Numbered from the stretch's first letter, positions 1-8,277 are shown. The stretch is 64,000 bases of DNA from Candidatus Saccharimonadota bacterium (GCA_030537075.1 JAUNOS010000004.1:48998-112997), one strand, 5' to 3'. Notes: a model not told the origin generated them from the letters alone. Program-made: numbers and translations.

Positions 1-1
1 G

Positions 2-574
2 CTTTGGTGGTGTTGGGCGTGGTGGAGGGGTTGGCTCCGGCACCACGTTGGTTGCTTGCACTGGGTTGCCGCATGGTTTCATGACGGCGAACATAAACTG
101 CCCCTTGCTGTTTAGCTTGATCAATGCCGCCTGTGCTGATGCCATAGCACTGGTGCTGTGGATACGAGCAGTTGATGAGCCGCTAATGGCTGAGCCGCCG
201 CGAAGGTTGCGGATGGCAGTGCGGGCATTTTTTGCCACGATTCGGTCGCCGAGGCGAACATTGCCACTCCTGTCAACGTAGCCGTGATGATAATCGCCCT
301 CGAGGCTGGCGCGAGAGATACCCATTGCGCTAAAGATGGCTGGAATATCCGACTGACGAAGTGATGATTGATTGCCGCCACTCTTGCTGGTGCCGCGACT
401 GTCATACTCTTGCCTTAGTTCAGCTGCTGAGTGTGTGCCGCAGCGAATAACAGCGAATTTGTCACAGTCACGCCCCGTATCGATGCGTGATGCATCGGCG
501 AACATCCAAGCACCCGCCGCCACCGCGGCAACGAGGACCAGGACCATCGCCTTTAGTTTGTTACTAAACTTCAT
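2..574 (-). CDS. Secreted Pro-rich surface protein, C-terminus cut by window edge
   Basis: A leftward reading frame starts at the ATG at 572-574 and stays open to the window edge, giving 191 residues. GGGAGG lies five bases before the ATG. The N-terminus has lysines followed by a hydrophobic stretch (about residues 9-25) ending near a signal-peptidase-like site, so the product is probably exported. The mature part has cysteines in DCDKFAVIRCG and a MKPCGNP segment, then a proline-rich hinge (PEPTPPPRPTPP) at the edge. I recall similar architecture in Saccharibacteria surface proteins, where the hinge is followed by a repeat domain and a membrane anchor; that part lies outside the window. Function is unknown; a role in the cell surface or host contact is only a guess. 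Confidence 0.75.
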   Translation of the reverse strand, partial: MKFSNKLKAMVLVLVAAVAAGAWMFADASRIDTGRDCDKFAVIRCGTHSAAELRQEYDSRGTSKSGGNQSSLRQSDIPAIFSAMGISRASLEGDYHHGYVDRSGNVRLGDRIVAKNARTAIRNLRGGSAISGSSTARIHSTSAMASAQAALIKLNSKGQFMFAVMKPCGNPVQATNVVPEPTPPPRPTPPK

Positions 575-612
575 AACATCCTCCCATGATGTTAATAATT
601 GGTGTTACCACC

Positions 613-641
613 ATATTATCACACATAAGCTTTTTTGTCAA
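613..641 (-). promoter_or_regulatory. Promoter of the secreted protein gene
   Basis: Reading leftward, TTGACA (641-636), a 17-base spacer and TAATAT (618-613) form a near-consensus sigma-70 promoter about 40 bases before the ATG at 574. Confidence 0.7.
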
Positions 642-683
642 TAATATTATGCAAGAAAATGGGTTTATCCGGAGGGTCTCGTC

Positions 684-692
684 TGCTATAAT
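684..692 (+). promoter_or_regulatory. Extended -10 promoter of tRNA-Trp
   Basis: TGCTATAAT gives a TGn-extended consensus -10 box ending 16 bases before the tRNA; no good -35 box is visible. Confidence 0.6.
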
Positions 693-708
693 GGAAAAGC
701 AAGGTCGA

Positions 709-783
709 AGGGGCATAGTTCATCGGCTAGAATGGCGGTCTCCAAAACCGCAGAGGTAGGTTCGACTCCTACTGCCCCTGCCA
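709..783 (+). tRNA. tRNA-Trp (anticodon CCA)
   Basis: The acceptor stem AGGGGCA/TGCCCCT, the D arm, an anticodon arm with loop CTCCAAA (anticodon CCA) and the T arm GTAGG-TTCGACT-CCTAC all fold. The 3' CCA is encoded. Its synthetase gene trpS lies at 12.8-13.9 kb in the same window but is not linked to it. Confidence 0.95.
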
Positions 784-795
784 GATAGTGATAGT

Positions 796-828
796 TCCGG
801 TGCTCCCTTTGTGGCGCGCCGGATTTTT
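796..828 (+). terminator. Rho-independent terminator after tRNA-Trp
   Basis: TCCGGTGC pairs with GCGCCGGA (one G-T pair), followed by TTTTT. Confidence 0.75.
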
Positions 829-832
829 ATGA

Positions 833-841
833 TGATATACT
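833..841 (+). promoter_or_regulatory. Extended -10, leaderless start of the NDH-2-like gene
   Basis: TGATATACT ends six bases before the ATG at 848, so transcription should begin at or next to the start codon. No Shine-Dalgarno sequence fits between them. Confidence 0.6.
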
Positions 842-847
842 AGGACT

Positions 848-2038
848 ATGAGTAAGGATAAGCGGCAACGCATCGTGGTGGTCGGCGGGGGCTTCGCTGG
901 ATTGACGGCGGCCATCGAGTGCGCTAAGCGGGGCGTAGGTACGGTAACGCTTATCTCTGAGCGGTCGTATTTTACCCACCATGGCACGCTGTATTCGACC
1001 GCGGCAGGCCATGATCCGAAAGAGTCGGCAGTTCCCTTGCGGGATATTTTGTGGTTTCATCCTGGTGTGCGTCTGGTGCGTGATACGATCACTGAGGTAG
1101 ATCCACGGGCACGGTGCGTACGGGGTGCGCGCGAGTATGGCTATGATGTTTTAATCATGGCACTTGGCATGGTCGATCACTTCTCTGATATACCGGGGTT
1201 AGAGCGCCATGGGACGGGCATGGCGACATTGGCGGCGGCGCAGGAGTTTCAGCGCCGGCTGCATCAGTCGCTGGTGCAGACGCCCCGCGGTACGGTCAAG
1301 CTTGCCATCATCGGTGGCGGTCTGACAGGCGTGGAACTGGCGGGAGCTGTCACCGAATATGGGCGTCGGGTAGTCCAGGCCCATGGACTGTCGGAGACGA
1401 CGCTGAAAGTGACACTGATAGAGGCGGGCTCTCGACTCGCACCTCGCCTGCCCAAGTACGCAAGTCGGCGCATCATGGCTCAGCTGCAGCGGATGGGCGC
1501 GGATGTGGTGTTGCGGCAGCGCGTCGAACGAGTGCATCGTCGGTCGATCGTTCTTCACGGTGATCGCCAGAAGGTTGACCTCGTAGCATGGACTTCTGGT
1601 GGCCAGATGCACCCACTCTTTCGGGCGCATCCTGATGTGTTTCGCCTGAGCGCGTCGGGTCGAGTCCTGGTCAACCAATATCTCCAGGCGTATCCAGGTA
1701 TTTTTGTCCTGGGTGACAACGCCCAGACGCCTGATACCGGGACGGCGCGCGCGGCTATAGACCAAGCGCGGTTCCTAGCGCGCCACCTCTGGCGCTGCCA
1801 CTTAGGGCGAACGCCCCGACGTCGCACGGGACGCCGCTACCCAGTGACCGTCCCTGTCGCGCGTACCTGGGCTTATGTTCAGCATCGTGGCGTCGTGGTG
1901 ACAGGTTTGCTTGGCGCACTGGTGCGTCGGTGGATAGAACTGGGGCATTATCGGGCATTTTTACCCCTACGTGAGGCGTGGCGTGCTTGGCGGCGACATA
2001 AGCGGATTCGGTCTGACTGTCGTCTCTGTGAAAAATGA
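848..2038 (+). CDS. NDH-2-like NAD(P)/FAD-dependent oxidoreductase
   Basis: A 396-residue flavoprotein of the type II NADH dehydrogenase / pyridine nucleotide-disulphide oxidoreductase family, expected to pass electrons from NADH through FAD to a quinone at the inner membrane face. The FAD-binding GGGFAG motif is at residues 13-18. A second dinucleotide-binding motif, IIGGGLTG, lies near residue 155. The FAD-contacting FVLGDNAQ motif is near residue 290. No membrane segment is evident; the C-terminal ~50 residues are rich in Trp, Arg and Tyr and could form an amphipathic membrane-binding helix, and the protein ends in CRLCEK. The gene sits alone between a tRNA terminator and the promoter of the glucan operon. 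The electron acceptor cannot be read from sequence; a soluble NAD(P)H oxidoreductase role is the main alternative. Confidence 0.85.
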   Translation: MSKDKRQRIVVVGGGFAGLTAAIECAKRGVGTVTLISERSYFTHHGTLYSTAAGHDPKESAVPLRDILWFHPGVRLVRDTITEVDPRARCVRGAREYGYDVLIMALGMVDHFSDIPGLERHGTGMATLAAAQEFQRRLHQSLVQTPRGTVKLAIIGGGLTGVELAGAVTEYGRRVVQAHGLSETTLKVTLIEAGSRLAPRLPKYASRRIMAQLQRMGADVVLRQRVERVHRRSIVLHGDRQKVDLVAWTSGGQMHPLFRAHPDVFRLSASGRVLVNQYLQAYPGIFVLGDNAQTPDTGTARAAIDQARFLARHLWRCHLGRTPRRRTGRRYPVTVPVARTWAYVQHRGVVVTGLLGALVRRWIELGHYRAFLPLREAWRAWRRHKRIRSDCRLCEK

Positions 2039-2071
2039 TTCGAAAATCGTGAAAAACGCAGCCAAAACCCC

Positions 2072-2100
2072 TTGAAAAAGCATAAGCGTCGCCGTATACT
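2072..2100 (+). promoter_or_regulatory. Sigma-70-like promoter of the glucan operon
   Basis: TTGAAA, a 17-base spacer and TATACT precede the ATG at 2111 by ten bases. This placement, with AAAGGA just before the ATG, excludes the upstream in-frame TTG at 2072 as a start. Confidence 0.75.
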
Positions 2101-2110
2101 AAAGGATAGG

Positions 2111-3325
2111 ATGAGAATATTGATGCTAGGGTGGGAGCTACCGCCGCACAATAGCGGAGGTCTCGGCGTCGCTTGCTATCAGATGTCAAAGGCATTGGCA
2201 GCACATGGCGTCGCGATTGACTTTGTGGTGCCCTACGCTGCCGAGCATCCAGATATCGACTATATGAATATCCATGCAGCAACGCCACTCCCGCCGGGGT
2301 ATCATGATCTCGGGGCGTATGATCATGGAGCTGAAGATGAGCGCCAAGCGCCAGAAAACGAGCATGGCATCGGGCCGATGCGTCGAGTGCAGCGTCGATA
2401 CGGCCGGTTCGTCAAGCAGTTTGTGAAGGACAACCCTCCTGACGCCATCCATGCTCATGACTGGCTGACGATGGAGGCGGGCATCATCGCTAAGGAGCAC
2501 TGCGATGTACCGCTTATCGTGCATGTCCATGCGACGGAATTTGACCGCTCAGGTGAGCATGCTGGCAACCCGCTGGTGCATGAGATTGAGCAGCAAGGGC
2601 TGATGATGGCCGACCGTATCATCGCGGTCAGTCAGATTACCAAAGACATCATCGTAGCGCGTTATGGTATCCCAGAGGATAAGGTGGAGGTGGTGTATAA
2701 TGCCATCGATCTACAGGATCTACCGCCCCATGACTACGACCGGCGCACCTACCGCTATCTGGAGGATCTCAAGACCGACGGCTATACCATCGTCGGTGTT
2801 TTGACGCGCCTAACGGTGCAAAAGGGACTGACGTACTTTGTGCGGGCGGCTGCGAAGGCTATCGAAAAGCATGGGAAAATTGCCTTTTTGCTGTCGGGTG
2901 ATGGCGAGCAGCGAGATGAGCTCGTGGCGCTGGCGGCGCATCTTGGCATCAGTGATAAAATGATCTTTTCTGGCTTTGTTCGCGGCAAGCAGTGGCGCGA
3001 TACGTACCATATGATCGACGTGTTCGTTATGAGCTCGGTATCGGAGCCGTTTGGACTGACGGCACTGGAGGCAGCTCACCATGATACCGCACTGCTCATC
3101 AGCCGCCAATCCGGCGTGGGCGAGGTGCTGCATAATATCCTGCGATTTGACTACTGGGACACTGATACGCTGGCTGATGAAATTGTCAATATCGCGACCT
3201 CACCTGCCCTAAAGACATCACTCAAGAAGAATGTGAAGCGAGAATACACAAAACTATCATGGCACGATGCGGCGCGCCAATGTCTGCAGTTGTACCGTCA
3301 ATCATCTGAAAGGAGTTATGTATGA
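2111..3325 (+). CDS. GT4-family glycosyltransferase, glycogen/starch synthase-like
   Basis: A 404-residue GT-B fold retaining glycosyltransferase. The N-terminal domain opens MRILMLGWELPP and carries the glycine loop SGGLGVACYQ typical of glycogen synthase-like enzymes. The C-terminal domain has SGDGEQRDEL and the EX7E motif in EPFGLTALEAA, which binds the nucleotide-sugar donor. It is first in an operon with a GH57 and a GH15 hydrolase: its stop overlaps the next start (ATGA). The context suggests transfer of glucose onto an alpha-glucan, but GT4 members use many donors and acceptors, so the substrate is inferred from neighbours only. Confidence 0.85.
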   Translation: MRILMLGWELPPHNSGGLGVACYQMSKALAAHGVAIDFVVPYAAEHPDIDYMNIHAATPLPPGYHDLGAYDHGAEDERQAPENEHGIGPMRRVQRRYGRFVKQFVKDNPPDAIHAHDWLTMEAGIIAKEHCDVPLIVHVHATEFDRSGEHAGNPLVHEIEQQGLMMADRIIAVSQITKDIIVARYGIPEDKVEVVYNAIDLQDLPPHDYDRRTYRYLEDLKTDGYTIVGVLTRLTVQKGLTYFVRAAAKAIEKHGKIAFLLSGDGEQRDELVALAAHLGISDKMIFSGFVRGKQWRDTYHMIDVFVMSSVSEPFGLTALEAAHHDTALLISRQSGVGEVLHNILRFDYWDTDTLADEIVNIATSPALKTSLKKNVKREYTKLSWHDAARQCLQLYRQSSERSYV

Positions 3326-4533
3326 GTCGGGGCATCACGCTCTACCTCCACGTCCACCAGCCGTGGCGCCTGAAGCAGTATAGTATCTTTGATGTGGCGG
3401 ATGATCACAGTTATTTCTCGTCTCGTACGCCTGAGCAGGACAATGAACTTATTTTTCATAAAATCGCCGAGAAGTCGTATCTTCGGATGAATGCGCTCCT
3501 GGAAAAATTGCTCCGCGAACATCCTGATTTCAAGCTGTCGCTCAGTATTTCAGGCGTCTTCCTGGAACAGGCTGAGCGCTTTAACCCGCGCGTCATCGAG
3601 AGCTTCCAGCGGCTAGTAAAAACCGGCAAGGTGGAGCTCTTGTCGAGTCCTTACCACCATAGCCTGGCCTTTTTCTATGATCGTCTCGAATTTGCCCGGC
3701 AAGTGCAATTGCACCGCGACACACTACGCCGTCTCTTCGGCGCCGAGACAAAGGTGCTGGCAAATACTGAGCTAGCGTATAATGACGAATTAGCCGCCTG
3801 GGCGGAGACACAGGGCTTTCGCGGCGTCTTGGCTGAGGGATGGGACGCCGTGCTGGATTGGCGGAGTCCAAATTATGTGTACCGACCACAAGGAACAAAG
3901 CATATTGGCTTGCTACTGAAAAACTATCGCCTGAGCGATGATATCGCCTTTCGGTTTAGCGACCGCACATGGAGTGGCTGGCCGCTAACGGCTGAGAAGT
4001 ATCATAATTGGCTGACTGAGGCTACTCGTGAAGATCCTCTGGTCAATTTATTTATGGACTACGAAACATTCGGCGAACATCAGTGGGCAGAAAGCGGTAT
4101 TTTCGAGTTCTTTGAGCACATGGTGGCGCGCTGGCTCGATGTGCCGGGCAATACGTTCTATACCGTGAGTGAGGCCGTGGAGGCGCACCAGCCAGCTGGC
4201 GAGCTCAGCATGCCGCATACAGTGACTTGGGCAGACAGCGAGCGTGATTTAACAGCCTGGAATGGCAATGACCTGCAGCGTGAGGCACTGAAGTACCTCT
4301 ATGCTCTAGGGCCGGATATCCTGCGAAGTGGCGATGAACAGCTAGTCAAGGATTGGCGAGCCCTGCAGACCTCAGACCATTTTTACTACATGTGCACTAA
4401 GTGGTTTACTGACGGTGACGTTCATGCGTACTTCAGCCCGTACGAGTCGCCATATGATGCCTTTTTGTACTACATGAATGCGATACGCGACCTACGTTGG
4501 CGACTGAGTGCGCATCGCTATAAGGGGTTCTAG
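3322..4533 (+). CDS. Glycoside hydrolase family 57 alpha-amylase/glucanotransferase
   Basis: A 403-residue GH57 enzyme. The opening HVHQPWR matches conserved GH57 motif 1. The predicted nucleophile is Glu150 in NTELAYND and the predicted acid/base is Asp246 in FMDYETFGEHQ. GH57 enzymes act on alpha-1,4-glucans as alpha-amylases, 4-alpha-glucanotransferases or branching enzymes; the sub-activity cannot be settled here. There is no signal peptide, so it should act on cytoplasmic glucan. A strong AAAGGAG ribosome site lies just before its ATG inside the end of the glycosyltransferase gene, and its stop directly abuts the start of the GH15-like gene. Confidence 0.88.
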   Translation: MSRGITLYLHVHQPWRLKQYSIFDVADDHSYFSSRTPEQDNELIFHKIAEKSYLRMNALLEKLLREHPDFKLSLSISGVFLEQAERFNPRVIESFQRLVKTGKVELLSSPYHHSLAFFYDRLEFARQVQLHRDTLRRLFGAETKVLANTELAYNDELAAWAETQGFRGVLAEGWDAVLDWRSPNYVYRPQGTKHIGLLLKNYRLSDDIAFRFSDRTWSGWPLTAEKYHNWLTEATREDPLVNLFMDYETFGEHQWAESGIFEFFEHMVARWLDVPGNTFYTVSEAVEAHQPAGELSMPHTVTWADSERDLTAWNGNDLQREALKYLYALGPDILRSGDEQLVKDWRALQTSDHFYYMCTKWFTDGDVHAYFSPYESPYDAFLYYMNAIRDLRWRLSAHRYKGF

Positions 4534-6210
4534 ATGCGTACAGTTGCACTCGCAAATGGCGCCATGACGGTGGGATTGGACCCACAGGCTCGGCTCAGCG
4601 AGTTGCGCCTCGCCCGTCACGGATATCGTAACCTCGCCGAATCAGCCTTGCACCGCGTCGGTGTTTTAGTGGACGGGCAGTTGTCGTGGCTGGGCGATGA
4701 TGATTGGCGGATAAAGACGCGCCTTCCGCAAGGTGCGCTGGTGGCACATACGGTTGCGGTAAATGAAGCGTTAGGGGTGTTGCTCGAATTTGATGATTTT
4801 GTGGCGCATGATACGCCGCTCTTTGGCCGCCATATTCATGTGGTCAATCTTCGCCAGACAGCGCGCGACGTGCAGCTGTTTCTGCATCAGGCATTTCGCC
4901 TTAACCCTTGCGGTGATGATCAGGCGCGTTTTCTCCATGAGACGCAGACACTGCTTCACTACTCTGGCGACCTCGTCTGTGCTGTCGGCGCTCAGAGCTA
5001 CGACGGGCGGCTTTTTGACCAGATGACGGTCGGCCAATTTGGCAGGCCTGGCTTTGACGGCACGTGGCGCGACGCCGAGGATGGGCAGCTGTCGCAGCAC
5101 GATCACGACCGGGGGCAGACTGACTCTACGCTGCGCTTTACCTTGGGGCTATCGGCCTATTCTTCGACGCGGTTGACGTACTGGCTTGTCGTGGCTGACT
5201 CATTGGCTCAGGCGACCGCACTCAGCGCTCAGCTGTCTCACGCCGGCCTTGATCTATTCCTGGAGAAGACTGTGCAGCATTGGCAGTCGTGGCTGCGGCC
5301 AGCGTTCAAGTTGGCTCAGCGGATCAAACCAACTTACCGCCAGTCATTTATCAATAGCATCCTAGCTATCAAGTCGCATCTTGACGATGGCGGTGCTATC
5401 ATCACGAGTCTGACGCGGGTGGAGTGTGATCTCCACGAAGCATCCTATGCACTGTGGCCGCTCATTCGTCTCGGTTATCAGCAAGAAGTGGTCGCTTTCT
5501 TTGAGTACTGTGCGGGTCTCTGTCAGCGCGATGGTGGATGGCTGGTCGCGCGGTATCGTCCTGATGGCTCTTGGCATGAGTCGATACGATGGCATAAAGA
5601 CCAGCCGGTTCGTCATCTGAAGCATCCTGCTGCGGTTTTATTCATGCTCTGTCAGTTCGAAAGCTTTCATTCTCGCGCTCTTGGGCAGCACGATCTATAC
5701 ACTCGCCTGGCGGTGCCGCTGGCAGATATGCTGAGTGACTGGTATGGTGATACACTGGTGAATGGACACGATGAGCTATACAGTCTTGAACTGCTGCGCG
5801 TCGCCCTTGACCAGGCCAGTCGGTTAGCGAAAAAATACGATGACGCTGACCATATGGTGAAATGGCGAATGCTTGCCGAGGAGATAAAGGGCCAGATTGA
5901 CCGTATGACTGATGGGCAGATGGATAGCGTCGCCTCATTTTATGGCTCCTTTATGTTCGGCACAGCAAATGTGGATACTGCTCGCTTGAGCCAGCTCGTG
6001 CAGGCTATTCAGCCACGGGGCGTGGTGGAGTGCTTGTGGATCGCGCAGTATTACCTCGAGACAAATGATACGCCAAAGGCCCACGAGGTAGCACGCCACG
6101 TACTCAAGCGGGTGATCACACAAACTGGACTGATCAACGAGCGGGGTCGACAGTCGCTGTGGGCTTCTGCTGAGTATATCAATACGCTGCTCGACACCAT
6201 CACCACTTAG
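4534..6210 (+). CDS. Glucoamylase-like glycoside hydrolase (GH15-type)
   Basis: A 558-residue protein. The first ~240 residues resemble the N-terminal beta-sandwich of bacterial and archaeal glucoamylases (HRVGVLVDGQLSWLGDDDW). The second half has the helical (alpha/alpha)6 pattern: DDGGAIITSLT, ECDLHEASYALWPLIRLGY and DGSWHESIRWH. Such enzymes release glucose from the non-reducing ends of alpha-glucans. I could not place the two catalytic glutamates with confidence. It starts one base after the GH57 stop, so the three genes form one operon that could both build and degrade a storage glucan. No export signal is present. Confidence 0.75.
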   Translation: MRTVALANGAMTVGLDPQARLSELRLARHGYRNLAESALHRVGVLVDGQLSWLGDDDWRIKTRLPQGALVAHTVAVNEALGVLLEFDDFVAHDTPLFGRHIHVVNLRQTARDVQLFLHQAFRLNPCGDDQARFLHETQTLLHYSGDLVCAVGAQSYDGRLFDQMTVGQFGRPGFDGTWRDAEDGQLSQHDHDRGQTDSTLRFTLGLSAYSSTRLTYWLVVADSLAQATALSAQLSHAGLDLFLEKTVQHWQSWLRPAFKLAQRIKPTYRQSFINSILAIKSHLDDGGAIITSLTRVECDLHEASYALWPLIRLGYQQEVVAFFEYCAGLCQRDGGWLVARYRPDGSWHESIRWHKDQPVRHLKHPAAVLFMLCQFESFHSRALGQHDLYTRLAVPLADMLSDWYGDTLVNGHDELYSLELLRVALDQASRLAKKYDDADHMVKWRMLAEEIKGQIDRMTDGQMDSVASFYGSFMFGTANVDTARLSQLVQAIQPRGVVECLWIAQYYLETNDTPKAHEVARHVLKRVITQTGLINERGRQSLWASAEYINTLLDTITT

Positions 6211-6213
6211 CTA

Positions 6214-6244
6214 ACGAAACATCCCCCGGCGAGACCGAGGGATG
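6214..6244 (-). terminator. Terminator after rpmG
   Basis: Reading leftward, CATCCCTCGG and CCGGGGGATG form a stem followed by TTTCGTT; it may also stop the convergent glucan operon. Confidence 0.55.
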
Positions 6245-6265
6245 GTATGCATAGGCACGGGGTTG

Positions 6266-6484
6266 TTAGCTCTTGCGGGCCTTCACTTCGTTACGACCGA
6301 GGTTCTTCTTGGTCTCAGTGTAGGTAACATGCTTGCGCAGCTTTGGATCATACTTGCGCAGTGTTAGCTTGCCTTGACCTTTTGTCGTGCGGTTCTGAGT
6401 GTTTACCGTCGTGTAGTAGGTGCGGTGCTTGCTATCATCACTCACCAAACCGATCAACTTTCGCTTCGTGTTCTTCTTTGCCAT
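6266..6484 (-). CDS. rpmG: 50S ribosomal protein bL33
   Basis: A 72-residue basic protein with the bL33 pattern (KNTKRKLIGLVSDD, RTYYTT, LRKYDPKLRKHV). The four zinc-binding cysteines of the zinc form are all replaced (SDDS and DPKL stand where CxxC pairs occur), so this is the cysteine-free type. It is slightly longer than the usual 50-55 residues, with a basic C-terminal tail. It has its own extended -10 promoter and a 33-nt leader with AAAGAG before the ATG. Confidence 0.9.
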   Translation of the reverse strand: MAKKNTKRKLIGLVSDDSKHRTYYTTVNTQNRTTKGQGKLTLRKYDPKLRKHVTYTETKKNLGRNEVKARKS

Positions 6485-6522
6485 CTCTTTACTCGTTACT
6501 TTATTATTAAACGTTCTGGACG

Positions 6523-6531
6523 ATTATAGCA
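6523..6531 (-). promoter_or_regulatory. Extended -10 promoter of rpmG
   Basis: TGCTATAAT read leftward, with predicted transcription start near 6516. Confidence 0.6.
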
Positions 6532-6569
6532 CAAAACACCCTCCCTTGTAAACACAAGCCAGTGCTGAT

Positions 6570-7064
6570 CTACCGGTAATTGCCAAAACTGAGTGGAAAG
6601 TCAAAATCAGCCTCGCGCAAGGTTTGCATGACGGCCTGGAGTTCGTCTTTGCTGTTTGACGTGCAGCGCACGGCGTCGCCTTGGATTTGCGCCTTGACTT
6701 TGGGGTGTTTTTCTTTGAGTAATTTGGTAATCTTCTTGGCGTTGTCCTGGCTCAGTCCGTCTTTGAACGGCACATCCTGCCACGCCTTCAGATTCGCCGC
6801 GTTGTGCGCCCCGCCCAGGTCGAGCACCTTGCTGGTCATGCCACGTTTGGCGAGCTGCTTCCCGACCATATCGATGATGGTTTGCACCTGAAACTCATCC
6901 GCGCCGATGACCTTAAAGCCTTTTTTGTCCGCCAGCCACTCAACATCGGCCGGCGTCCCCTTAAAATCAAACCGATTGGCGATCTCACGCAGCACCAATT
7001 GATGCACATTGTTCATCTCTGCCTTGTCAAACGTACTTTCTATGTCAAAACTAAAATTGGCCAT
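6570..7064 (-). CDS. yajQ: YajQ-family (DUF520) nucleotide-binding protein
   Basis: A 164-residue protein with the YajQ opening (MANFSFDIESTFD), the internal RFDFKGT segment and the C-terminal DFDFPLSFGNYR. The family has two ferredoxin-like domains, and some members bind cyclic di-GMP or nucleic acid; the role here is unknown. The start at 7064 is chosen because AAAGGAGG lies five bases upstream, while the longer frame from 7088 begins inside the TATAAT promoter box. It is divergent from tRNA-Thr, and the two promoters lie within 25 bases of each other. Confidence 0.9.
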   Translation of the reverse strand: MANFSFDIESTFDKAEMNNVHQLVLREIANRFDFKGTPADVEWLADKKGFKVIGADEFQVQTIIDMVGKQLAKRGMTSKVLDLGGAHNAANLKAWQDVPFKDGLSQDNAKKITKLLKEKHPKVKAQIQGDAVRCTSNSKDELQAVMQTLREADFDFPLSFGNYR

Positions 7065-7101
7065 AGTTCCTCCTTTTACCCTTTTCATTATACCTCATCT
7101 T

Positions 7102-7110
7102 TGCTATAAT
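7102..7110 (+). promoter_or_regulatory. Extended -10 promoter of tRNA-Thr
   Basis: TGCTATAAT ends 13 bases before the tRNA. The divergent yajQ TATAAT lies at 7092-7087. Confidence 0.6.
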
Positions 7111-7123
7111 TTGTCTGGAGCCT

Positions 7124-7199
7124 GCCGCGATAGCTCAGCTGGTAGAGCGCATCCATGGTAAGGATGAGGTCTCGGGTTCAAGCCCCGATCGTGGCTCCA
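7124..7199 (+). tRNA. tRNA-Thr (anticodon GGU)
   Basis: The acceptor stem GCCGCGA/TCGTGGC, D arm GCTC/GAGC, anticodon loop ATGGTAA (GGT) and T arm CGGG-TTCAAGC-CCCG all fold. CCA is encoded. Confidence 0.95.
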
Positions 7200-7220
7200 T
7201 TTTATTCAGTAACTAGTCGT

Positions 7221-7247
7221 AAACCGCCCTTTGCCTGGGTGGTTTTT
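7221..7247 (+). terminator. Terminator after tRNA-Thr
   Basis: AAACCGCCC pairs with GGGTGGTTT, followed by a T run. Confidence 0.7.
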
Positions 7248-7295
7248 GTGTACGTATTATTCTCCGAAAGGCTCTTTTTTTCTGCGTGAGCTGCA

Positions 7296-7304
7296 TGGTA
7301 CAAT
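7296..7304 (+). promoter_or_regulatory. Extended -10, near-leaderless start of the CDF gene
   Basis: TGGTACAAT ends eight bases before the ATG at 7313. Confidence 0.55.
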
Positions 7305-7312
7305 ACTGTCAT

Positions 7313-8206
7313 ATGGCGCATGCGCATGATCATTGTCGAGATAGCGGTCGCCCTCTTTTGGTGGGTATTGTGCTCAACGTGTTATATACGATTGCTGGCT
7401 TTATATGTGGCGTCGTGTCCGGCTCATTGACGCTTGTCGCGGATGCGGTGCACAATGCGACGGACAGCCTCACCCTTGGTGTGGCATATGTTGCCCAGCG
7501 TATCGCACGGCGTCGCCCAAATGCGCGCAAGACGTTTGGCTATGGCCGGGCAACGATTTTGGCGGCATTGATCAACGCGAGTTTTTTGATCGGCGTGTCG
7601 GTCGTGGTGGCGTTGGAGGCGATTGACCGCTTGCAGCACCCCGCTCCAGTTCAGGCCAATGTTGTTGTTGGAGTTGCCCTGTTCGGTATCGTTGTGAATG
7701 CAACAACGGCGTTTCTTCTATCCCGACATCGTCAGCAGAGTCATGTGCAAAGCGCATTCTTGGATCAGCTGTTCGATGCATTTTCTTCGTTGGGCGCAGT
7801 GATTGCGGGGCTTGTCATTATGTTCACGGGTATCGCGGCGATTGATAGTATGATTGCGTTGGTCGTGATTGGTCTGCTACTATACCATACATTTAAGCTG
7901 CTTCAGCGGACAATGAATGTGCTTTTAGAGGGAGTGCCAGAAGGGGTTGACAGCGAGCAGGTTCGTCGAGATATTGCTGCGGTTGATCAAGTGCGAGGGG
8001 TTGATGACATGCATATTTGGGCTATCGGTGATGACTATGTAAGTCTGAGCTGTCATATTTTGCTTGATAAGGCGTCGCTGGCTCGAGGGTGCGAGATCGT
8101 CCAGTCAGTCAAGCAGCTGCTGAGCGAGCGCCACGCAATCCACCATGCAACGATTGAGATTGAAACAACCGCCGCAGATCCAGAAGACGCCTACCATCAC
8201 CAGTAG
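7313..8206 (+). CDS. Cation diffusion facilitator (CDF) efflux protein
   Basis: A 297-residue inner-membrane cation/proton antiporter with about six membrane helices and a C-terminal cytoplasmic domain. It starts with a short His-rich tail (MAHAHDHC). The start at 7313 follows from the promoter at 7296-7304 and gives the usual N-terminus. Helix 2 has the transport-site pair His47-Asp51 (ADAVHNATD). In helix 5 the usual HxxxD of zinc CDFs is DxxxD: Asp151-Asp155 in FLDQLFDAFSS. One of four metal ligands is therefore changed, so zinc specificity should not be assumed; manganese, iron or another divalent ion is possible. The gene stands alone. Confidence 0.9.
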   Translation: MAHAHDHCRDSGRPLLVGIVLNVLYTIAGFICGVVSGSLTLVADAVHNATDSLTLGVAYVAQRIARRRPNARKTFGYGRATILAALINASFLIGVSVVVALEAIDRLQHPAPVQANVVVGVALFGIVVNATTAFLLSRHRQQSHVQSAFLDQLFDAFSSLGAVIAGLVIMFTGIAAIDSMIALVVIGLLLYHTFKLLQRTMNVLLEGVPEGVDSEQVRRDIAAVDQVRGVDDMHIWAIGDDYVSLSCHILLDKASLARGCEIVQSVKQLLSERHAIHHATIEIETTAADPEDAYHHQ

Positions 8207-8277
8207 CCTGGGCTATGCTAAAAGCCTCCCGCAGTATGACTGGCAGAAGGCTCTTAGGGTTTCTCGTGTTTGGTCGC

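Noticed and set aside
8207..8275. Inverted TAAAAGCCT/AGGCTCTTA as a terminator of the CDF gene
   Set aside because: The stem has a mismatch and no proper T run follows; too weak to call.
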